Source: AP-15 sp050729795 (GTDB lineage: Bacteria; Pseudomonadota; Alphaproteobacteria; ATCC43930; CGMCC-115725). Taken from it: 64,000 nt of DNA. The notes under the pieces were generated by a model that had not been told where the DNA came from, did no database searches, and saw only the letters and a program-made list of their open reading frames with translations. The stretch is taken from contig JBOHME010000006.1 of assembly GCA_050729795.1 (NCBI GenBank), positions 15,234-79,233 of the forward strand. Reading direction: 5' to 3'. This document shows, one piece after another, positions 58,290-64,000 of this stretch (its first letter is position 1; every line of letters begins with the position of its first letter). The translations under genes and the position numbers were made by a program.

Positions 58290-59468
58290 ATGCGCCGTTT
58301 GGCCCCTGCCCCGCCGGCGCCCGTCGGATGGCGTCCGCAAGACATGATCGCCATGCATTTTCCGGCGATCGCCGCGTTGTGGCGAGCGGTGGAGCCAGAG
58401 CTGCGCGATATCGAGGCGGAGTTGGACCGCGCCGAGGCAGCCGGACATGATCGCTCGTCGCTGCGCCAGGCGCTGGGCGAGGTCCTATGGCGGTTGCAAT
58501 ACACCGGGGACGCAGATGCCGCCGGCGCGGCACTCGACCGGTTGCGGCTCCTCGCGGTCACACCGCAGCCGCGAAGCCCGGCCGGACCCGACCGGGACGG
58601 CAGCTTCGGCGCCGGCACCGGGGTGTGGTTTCTAAAGCTCGATGCCTCGGTCGATCACCTGCTCGCCGATGATTACGAGGGCGGGCACACGCCGCGATTT
58701 CTTGATCGGATCAACGATCCCGACCGCCTCGCGAGCTATCTCAAAAGTCTGCTCGTCTCGCATCTCGCAGTGGACGGGATCGACCGGCGCAAGGAGCTGA
58801 ACTTTGCCACTGCCGGTCTGGTCCGGCTGATCCTGCGGCGCCGGCCGCGCGATTATCCGTGGCACCCTGGCCTCGAAACCGTGATCCGCGACTTTATTTC
58901 CGGCTGGCAGGACGAGACGAGCGGGTTCTTTGGCGCAGATTACGCGATCGGCGGACAGCGCTGGCGCACCGCCGATCTCAGCCTCACCTTTCATATGGCC
59001 CGCTATCTCGAAGGCCGGATCAGCCATTGGCCGCAGCTGATCGACACGCTGATCGCGATCCGCGAGGAACGCTATCCCAATGGCTGGCTCGACGATGGCG
59101 GGCTGACCAATCACAACAATTACGATGTCGCGGTCCTGTTCCAGCTCGGCTGGGCTGAGATGCGCGACGATCAGCGCCGGCGGGCGGCAGCCGAGATCAA
59201 GCGGCTCGCGGCCTGGTGTCTCGACACCGCGATCGCCGCCGATGGCCAGGTCGTCATGCGCGCGACGGGCGAAGCGTTGCCCGACAGCTACTATTTCACG
59301 GTCGCATTTCTCGACACGATCGGCTTTTTCGATCGGGCGAAGCGCTTCTGGACCAGGCGCGAGCTTCCCCAGGCGGCGACGCTGCGCCAGCGGTTGATGG
59401 GCCAAATCCGCCGGCTGCATCCGGCAAATCCGATGGTGCGCATGGCGCTCGGACGGCTGGGCGGTTGA
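58290..59468 (+). CDS. Hypothetical all-helical (toroid-like) protein
   Basis: I do not recognise the family. The 392-aa product is soluble and helix-rich. It has DGSFGAGTGVWFLKLDASVD, LNFATAGLVRLILRRRPRDY, SGFFGADYAIGGQRWRTADL and GWLDDGGLTNHNNYDVAVLF spaced like an alpha/alpha-barrel of the glycoside hydrolase or terpenoid-cyclase kind. Conserved-looking Asp and His residues occur in those loops. It starts 18 bases after the MFS gene, so it belongs to the heparinase-MFS operon. An ATG 18 codons later is an alternative start. Confidence 0.65.
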   Translation: MRRLAPAPPAPVGWRPQDMIAMHFPAIAALWRAVEPELRDIEAELDRAEAAGHDRSSLRQALGEVLWRLQYTGDADAAGAALDRLRLLAVTPQPRSPAGPDRDGSFGAGTGVWFLKLDASVDHLLADDYEGGHTPRFLDRINDPDRLASYLKSLLVSHLAVDGIDRRKELNFATAGLVRLILRRRPRDYPWHPGLETVIRDFISGWQDETSGFFGADYAIGGQRWRTADLSLTFHMARYLEGRISHWPQLIDTLIAIREERYPNGWLDDGGLTNHNNYDVAVLFQLGWAEMRDDQRRRAAAEIKRLAAWCLDTAIAADGQVVMRATGEALPDSYYFTVAFLDTIGFFDRAKRFWTRRELPQAATLRQRLMGQIRRLHPANPMVRMALGRLGG

Positions 59469-59533
59469 TGGATGGATTCGCCCGCGGGCGATCCGCTACG
59501 ATACGTCCCGAACCACGACGCGAGGAAGCACAG

Positions 59534-60388
59534 ATGTCGATTGCTGTCGAAGGCGAGGCCCGCCACGGTCTGCGGATCGAGGATGTCGAATACCAGCGCC
59601 AGGGCGGGCGGGCGATGCTGGCCCGGCTGTACCGGCCAAATGGTGCCGGACCGTTTCCGGCGGTCGTCCAGGTGCATGGCGGCGCCTGGGTGAACAAGGA
59701 CCGGACCGACAATGATTTTATCGCCAAGGCGCTGGCCGGGAGCGGCATCCTCGTCGCCTCGTTCGATTTCCGCATGCCGCCCGAGGCGCCCTACCCGGCC
59801 TCGCTCGCCGACATCAATCTCGGCATCCGCTGGCTCAAGGCCAATGCCGGGGAATACCGCACGCGCGCCGATTGGGTCGGCAGCTTTGGCACATCGAGCG
59901 GCGGGCATCAGGTGCTGCTGGCGGCGATGCGGCCCGACGACCCGCGCTATAGTGCGCTGTGGCTGGCCGATGCCCCGGCGATCGATGCCCGGCTCGCCTT
60001 TGTGATCTCCGCCTGGGGTGTGCTCGACCCGCTGTTGCGCTACGAATTGGCGAAGAAGGCCGGCAATGCCGAGCTCCTCGACAATCACCACAATTTCTGG
60101 GGCGACGCTGCGACAATGGAAGAGGGTAATCCGCCGCGAATGCTCGACCGCCGCGAGAAAGTCGAGCTGCCGCCGGCCTTGGTCTTTGGCGGCGACAAGG
60201 ACGAATGGGTCCCGGTCGAATTGATGCGCAAATTTGTCGCCGATTATCAGAGGGCCGGCGGCGAGGCCGAATTGCAGCTCTACGAGGGGGCCAATCACGG
60301 CTTTATGACCGGCAAGCCCGACGCCCCCTACGCCGGCCGCGCGATCGACCGGATGAAAGCCTTTATCCGCAAGCACACCACCGGCTGA
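59534..60388 (+). CDS. Alpha/beta hydrolase (esterase/lipase HSL-like)
   Basis: The 284-aa protein has PFPAVVQVHGGAWVNKDRTD (oxyanion HGG), the nucleophile motif GTSSGG, GGDKDEWVP (Asp) and GANHGFMTG (His). These give the serine-hydrolase triad of the hormone-sensitive-lipase/acetylesterase group. LVASFDFRMPPEAPYPASLAD is the usual segment before the lid. It is 65 bases after the helical protein gene, the last plus-strand gene of the locus. Convergent with the MetY fusion gene. Confidence 0.9.
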   Translation: MSIAVEGEARHGLRIEDVEYQRQGGRAMLARLYRPNGAGPFPAVVQVHGGAWVNKDRTDNDFIAKALAGSGILVASFDFRMPPEAPYPASLADINLGIRWLKANAGEYRTRADWVGSFGTSSGGHQVLLAAMRPDDPRYSALWLADAPAIDARLAFVISAWGVLDPLLRYELAKKAGNAELLDNHHNFWGDAATMEEGNPPRMLDRREKVELPPALVFGGDKDEWVPVELMRKFVADYQRAGGEAELQLYEGANHGFMTGKPDAPYAGRAIDRMKAFIRKHTTG

Positions 60389-60389
60389 G

Positions 60390-62201
60390 CTAGCACTCGG
60401 CGGCGGCGAGGGCCTGGTCGAGGTCGCCGATCAAATCGGCGGCGTTTTCGAGGCCGACCGACAGGCGCACGACATCGGGCCCGGCGCCGGCGGCCTCGCG
60501 CTGTGCATCGGTCAGCTGCCGGTGGGTGGTCGAGGCCGGGTGCAGGATCAGGCTGCGGGTGTCGCCGATATTGGCCAGATGCGAAAAGAGCCGCACATTT
60601 TCGACGAGCCGGATCCCGGCCTCGTAGCCGCCCTTGACACCAAAGGTGAAGACTGCCCCCGCCCCTTTTGGCAGGTATTTGGTGGCGAGCTCATAGTAGG
60701 GGCTGTCCTTGAGCCCGGCATAGGAAACCCAGGCGACGCGCGGATCGGCCGCCAGAAATTCGGCGACAGCGAGCGCATTCTCGATATGGCGGTCCATGCG
60801 GACGTGCAGGGTCTCGATGCCGGTCAGCGTCAGGAACGCGTTCATCGGCGACAAGGTCGGGCCAAAATCCCGGAGCGCCACCGCGCGCGCCTTTGTCGTG
60901 AAGGCGAAATCACCAAAATTCTCGAAGAATTTGAGGCCATGATAGGCCGGCTCTGGATCGCTCAATGACGGGAAGCGGTTGTCGCGTCCCCAATCGAAGC
61001 GGCCCGATTCGACAACCATGCCGCCGAGCGCGTGGCCGTGCCCGGAGAGGAACTTGGTCGTCGAATGGCAGACGATGTCGGCACCCCATTCGAACGGCCG
61101 GCACAGATAGGGCGTGGCGAGCGTGTTGTCGACGATCAGCGGGATGCCGGCCTCGTGCGCGATCGCCGCCACCTTTTCGAGATCGACGACGATGCCGCCG
61201 GGATTGGCGAGGTTTTCGACAAAAATCGCCTTGGTCTTCGGGGTCAGCGCGCGGCGAAAATTATCCGGGTCAATCGGATCGACAAAACCGCATGTCCAGC
61301 CGAGCTTTTTAAACGACAGCCCGAACTGGGTCAGCGAGCCGCCATAAAGGTTGCGCGAGGCAAGAAATTCGTCGCCGGGCTCGAGCAACGTGAAGAAGAT
61401 CAGAAATTGCGCCGCATGACCCGAAGCTGCAGCCAGTGCCGCGCGGCCCCCTTCGAGGCTCGCGACCCGCTCTTCGAGCACGGAAACGGTCGGGTTATTA
61501 AGCCGGGCGTAGATGTAGCCGAAATTGTGCAGGTTGAAGAGCCCGGCGGCGTGATCGACATCATCGAACACATAGGCCGCGGTCTGGTAGATCGGCGTCG
61601 AGCGCGCTCCGGTCGTCGGGTCGGGGGCGGCGCCGGCATGCACGGCGCGGGTCTCGAAACCGTGCACGATATTGTGCGATGGGGGCGTCTGTTGCCTGAT
61701 GCGGCGCGCGAGCGGGGGCTCGGGCGGGCGGTTCCGGATGATGCCGCTGTTGACCCCGCTCCACGACAATTCACCGCCGAGCCGGCCGAACTCGATCTTT
61801 GGGCAACGGTTCATAATGACTTCGATGCCGGCTGCCTCGGCTGTGGCGGCGGCCGTGTCGTGGCGGATGCCGAGCTGCATCCACACGACCTTGGCGCCGA
61901 TCGCGATCGCATCCTCGACAATGCCCGGCGCCTCGCGCGCGGCGCGAAACATATCGACCATGTCGACGGGATCACGGATGTCGCGCAAGCTGGCGTAGGC
62001 CTTCTCGCCGAGCAGCGTCTCGCCGGCGATGCCGGGATTGACCGGGATCACCCGATAGCCCTTGTTCTGCAGATACTTCATGACGAAGTAGCTGGGCCGG
62101 TTCCAGTTCGCCGAGGCGCCGACCATCGCGATCGTCTTGACCCGCTGCAGGATCGCGCGCAATTGCGCGTCGGGATAGGGGATGGGTTCGAGACCGCTCA
62201 T
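60390..62201 (-). CDS. Fusion of CoA-binding (YccU-like) domain with O-acetylhomoserine sulfhydrylase
   Basis: The 603-aa frame has two parts. Residues 1 to about 157 are a CoA_binding Rossmann domain (TIAMVGASANWNRPSYFV, YRVIPVNPG, MVDMFRAAREAPGIVEDAIA, VWMQLGIRH, NRCPKIEFGRL). After a proline/arginine linker, residues 179-603 are a PLP-dependent MetY/Cys-Met-metabolism enzyme (HGFETRAVHAG, TPIYQTAAYVFDDVDHAAGL, PLIVDNTLATPYLCRP). The PLP lysine is Lys383 in CHSTTKFLSG. MetY makes homocysteine (or methionine) from O-acetylhomoserine and sulfide. The two are commonly neighbouring genes; here they are one. The start MSGLEPIPYPD replaces a 39-residue longer version. Confidence 0.88.
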   Translation of the reverse strand: MSGLEPIPYPDAQLRAILQRVKTIAMVGASANWNRPSYFVMKYLQNKGYRVIPVNPGIAGETLLGEKAYASLRDIRDPVDMVDMFRAAREAPGIVEDAIAIGAKVVWMQLGIRHDTAAATAEAAGIEVIMNRCPKIEFGRLGGELSWSGVNSGIIRNRPPEPPLARRIRQQTPPSHNIVHGFETRAVHAGAAPDPTTGARSTPIYQTAAYVFDDVDHAAGLFNLHNFGYIYARLNNPTVSVLEERVASLEGGRAALAAASGHAAQFLIFFTLLEPGDEFLASRNLYGGSLTQFGLSFKKLGWTCGFVDPIDPDNFRRALTPKTKAIFVENLANPGGIVVDLEKVAAIAHEAGIPLIVDNTLATPYLCRPFEWGADIVCHSTTKFLSGHGHALGGMVVESGRFDWGRDNRFPSLSDPEPAYHGLKFFENFGDFAFTTKARAVALRDFGPTLSPMNAFLTLTGIETLHVRMDRHIENALAVAEFLAADPRVAWVSYAGLKDSPYYELATKYLPKGAGAVFTFGVKGGYEAGIRLVENVRLFSHLANIGDTRSLILHPASTTHRQLTDAQREAAGAGPDVVRLSVGLENAADLIGDLDQALAAAEC

Positions 62202-62379
62202 CTCATTTTTCCGACAAGGGTTTTCGTCCGCCATCTTCGCGCCGGTGCCGGCGCCGGTGTCAAGCCAGCGCGGCCATTCTGCCGGCCAAGCCCCGCCGGC
62301 GCTGGTCGCATACGCCACAGTGCCGCCGGTGGCGGCCCGATGCCGTCCATTGGCACTTTTGGGGACCGGCTGTTCCGGC

Positions 62380-62664
62380 TCACCAGGTCAGCGCGGTGCC
62401 CTTGAGCCCAACACCGCCGTTTTTCTGGATCACACCGAAGAGCCGCAGCCGGCACGGCCAGGTCGGCTCGCAGTCATCGCGCCCCGCCCGATCGGGTGCG
62501 GTCGCAAGCCCCGGATCGTTGTTGGGCGGTGTCGTCAGATCGACCGGCGGCATTTGCAGACGCAGCGCCCGGGTCGGCTGCGCCCACGCCGAAAGCGGGC
62601 CGGCGGCGCCTGCCAGCGCCAGGACTGCAGCCGCCGCCCAGGCCCGCCGCAGTTCCCGGGTCAG
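62380..62664 (-). CDS. Small exported protein (94 aa), probable CTG start, not previously called
   Basis: Downstream of the peroxiredoxin a frame without ATG/GTG/TTG encodes LTRELRRAWAAAAVLALAGA then a typical signal-cleavage AWA-QP site near residue 29. A mature part follows with TTPPNNDPGLATAPDRAGRD and DDCEPTWPCRLRLFGVIQKN before TGA. The likely first codon is CTG, overlapping the peroxiredoxin stop (CTGA), as GTG and ATG do elsewhere here. Codon use and a proper signal peptide support it. Two cysteines could form a disulphide. Family unknown. Confidence 0.55.
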   Translation of the reverse strand: MTRELRRAWAAAAVLALAGAAGPLSAWAQPTRALRLQMPPVDLTTPPNNDPGLATAPDRAGRDDCEPTWPCRLRLFGVIQKNGGVGLKGTALTW

Positions 62665-63143
62665 AGCACCTTCAGCATCGTCTCGGCGCTGGACACCTCG
62701 AACTGGCCCGGCTGCTCGACATTGAGCACCTTGACCACGCCGTCATCGACCAGCATCGAATAGCGCTGCGTGCGCACACCCATGCCTTCCTTGACGCGAT
62801 CGAGCTCGAGGCCGATCGCGCGCGCGAAATCGCCGCTGCCGTCGCCCAGCATGACGACCTTGCCGGCAGCACCATGCTCCTTGCCCCAGGCGTCCATGAC
62901 AAACTGGTCATTGACCGCGATGCAGGCGATCGTGCCCACACCCCTCGCCGTCAGCGCATCGGCGTTGGTGACATAGCTCGGCAGATGGCGCTGCGAGCAG
63001 GTTCGGGTAAACGCGCCGGGCACCCCGAACAGCGCCACCTTCTTGCCGCGAAAGAAATCATCGGTCGAGACTGCCTGCACCCCGTCGGGTCCGACATAGC
63101 GCAACGTCGTCGTCGGCACCCTGTCGCCCACCTTGATTGTCAT
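62661..63143 (-). CDS. Peroxiredoxin (Prx5/hybrid type)
   Basis: The 160-aa thiol peroxidase has the motif GVPGAFTRTCSQRHLPSYV with peroxidatic Cys49, DQFVMDAWGKEHG, VVMLGDGSGDFARAIGLELD and RTQRYSMLVDDGVV, all characteristic of Prx5-like enzymes that reduce hydroperoxides with thioredoxin or glutaredoxin. The longer ORF start is unlikely. It is followed by a small exported protein in an overlapping frame. Confidence 0.93.
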   Translation of the reverse strand: MTIKVGDRVPTTTLRYVGPDGVQAVSTDDFFRGKKVALFGVPGAFTRTCSQRHLPSYVTNADALTARGVGTIACIAVNDQFVMDAWGKEHGAAGKVVMLGDGSGDFARAIGLELDRVKEGMGVRTQRYSMLVDDGVVKVLNVEQPGQFEVSSAETMLKVL

Positions 63144-63241
63144 CGATCGTCCTCCCGATTGCCGATCCCAGCATCCCAGCACAGCGGGGCCCCCGCTTCA
63201 ACCGATGATCCCGCACCGCCCGGGTGCCTTGGTCATGCGGC

Positions 63242-64000
63242 TCAGGCGAGCCGGGGCAACACCCGCTCGGTCAACAGCATAAAGCTCTCGTGGCTCAAGG
63301 GCGCGCACAGCAGATAATCGAGACCGATCGCGTCGCGCAGCCCTAGAATCTCTTCGGTCACCGTCTCGGGTGTGCCGTGCAGGATCACCTCGTCGAGATA
63401 GCGCTGCACCGGGTCGACCCCCGCGGGGGTGAAACCGCTCTGCACGACCGGGCGATGCCGGGCGCCGAGATAGGAATCGACAATCCATTGTGCGCCGCTG
63501 CGCGCGACCTCCTCGGCTCTTCGCGCATCACCGGCGATCGCCACCAGCCGGGCGACCGGTATGTCGCGGCCGCCGTCCGAAAAGCCCGCAGCGGCGAGGC
63601 GCTCGGCATAAAGGCGCCGCTTGCGACCGATCTCGGCCGCGGAGGAATGCGGGTCCATCAGGATCGACAAACCGCGGCCGGCAGCCCATTCGATAGCGCT
63701 CTCGGAGCTCGCCGCGACCCATACCGGCGGGTGCGGACGCTGCACCGGCTTTGGCAGCACCTCGACATTCTCAAACCGGAAATGCTCGCCGGCAAAGCTC
63801 AGCCGCTCGGCGGTCCAGGCTTTCAGCACGATTTCGACAGTCTCGCGGAACCGGCTCGTGCTCTCGTCGGGGGGCACGCCAAACGCCTCGAACTCGACGC
63901 GGGCAAAACCGCGCCCGGCTCCCCAATTGACCCGGCCACCAGATAATTGGTCGAGCAGCGCCACCTCCTCGGCGAGCCGCAACGGATGGTAGAACGGTGC
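63242..64000 (-). CDS. LLM-class flavin-dependent oxidoreductase, C-terminal part (cut by window edge)
   Basis: The 253 visible codons begin inside the gene with APFYHPLRLAEEVALLDQLS, then GGRVNWGAGRGFARVEFEAF, PPVWVAASSESAIEWAAGRG and GLDYLLCAPLSHESFMLLTE. These are typical of luciferase-like monooxygenases. The N-terminal part lies beyond position 64000. It is the third member of this family in the window. Substrate unknown. Confidence 0.87.
   Translation of the reverse strand, partial: APFYHPLRLAEEVALLDQLSGGRVNWGAGRGFARVEFEAFGVPPDESTSRFRETVEIVLKAWTAERLSFAGEHFRFENVEVLPKPVQRPHPPVWVAASSESAIEWAAGRGLSILMDPHSSAAEIGRKRRLYAERLAAAGFSDGGRDIPVARLVAIAGDARRAEEVARSGAQWIVDSYLGARHRPVVQSGFTPAGVDPVQRYLDEVILHGTPETVTEEILGLRDAIGLDYLLCAPLSHESFMLLTERVLPRLA

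Overview
The window is GC-rich, densely packed DNA from an alphaproteobacterium, most likely Rhodospirillales-like. No rRNA gene is present to fix the genus. The evidence is gene order and regulation: pdhA-ftsB-eno and kdsA-pyrG-secG runs; a fused trpE(G) preceded by a three-tryptophan leader peptide; a trpD-trpC-moaC-moeA-lexA string; and a lexA promoter carrying the alphaproteobacterial SOS box GAAC-N7-GAAC. No tRNA, rRNA or CRISPR array was recognised.

Region 1 (1-27.5 kb) is mostly core housekeeping. The minus strand carries pdhA (partial), ftsB, eno, a small ORF, a cysteine-rich exported repeat protein, kdsA, pyrG and secG. The plus strand then carries trpL and its attenuator, trpE(G), tpiA, trpD, a trpC-moaC fusion, moeA and lexA, with ppiD on the minus strand between them. 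Next come tatC/tatB, a PH-domain membrane protein, pdxJ and ssb (minus), an htrA-type protease (plus), a methyltransferase, a PEP-CTERM-tagged GDSL esterase and an amidohydrolase (minus), and uvrA (plus).

Region 2 (27.5-29.5 kb) is a small accessory island. It has an AT-richer orphan ORF, a DUF559 endonuclease-like gene flanked by inverted two-hairpin repeats, and a frameshifted MNT/HEPN toxin-antitoxin pair.

Region 3 (29.5-49.3 kb) is a catabolic region. It holds a patatin, a dienelactone hydrolase, luciferase-like monooxygenases, a GMC oxidoreductase, a MaoC hydratase, a metallophosphoesterase, a hydantoinase, an enolase-superfamily dehydratase, a class II aldolase, a DUF35/thiolase-like pair, an alpha-methylacyl-CoA racemase, a VOC protein, an SDR and a ThDP enzyme. 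A second island at 39.6-41.0 kb has brnT/brnA, a DUF433/truncated DUF5615 pair and an orphan ORF.

Region 4 (49.3-60.4 kb) has a BTAD/TPR regulator, a PP-loop-like protein, an ISAs1-type transposase, a heparinase II/III-like protein, an MFS exporter, an all-helical protein of unknown function and an alpha/beta hydrolase. It may be a polysaccharide or small-molecule locus. The end of the window holds a CoA-binding/MetY fusion, a peroxiredoxin with a small exported protein behind it, and a partial monooxygenase.

Two features recur. One is precise gene fusion (TrpC-MoaC, CoA-binding-MetY). The other is short tandem repeats (main arrays of 12, 15, 18 and 30 bp units, all multiples of three) at gene ends and starts. 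Two of these arrays repeat the stop-codon segment of the adjacent gene.
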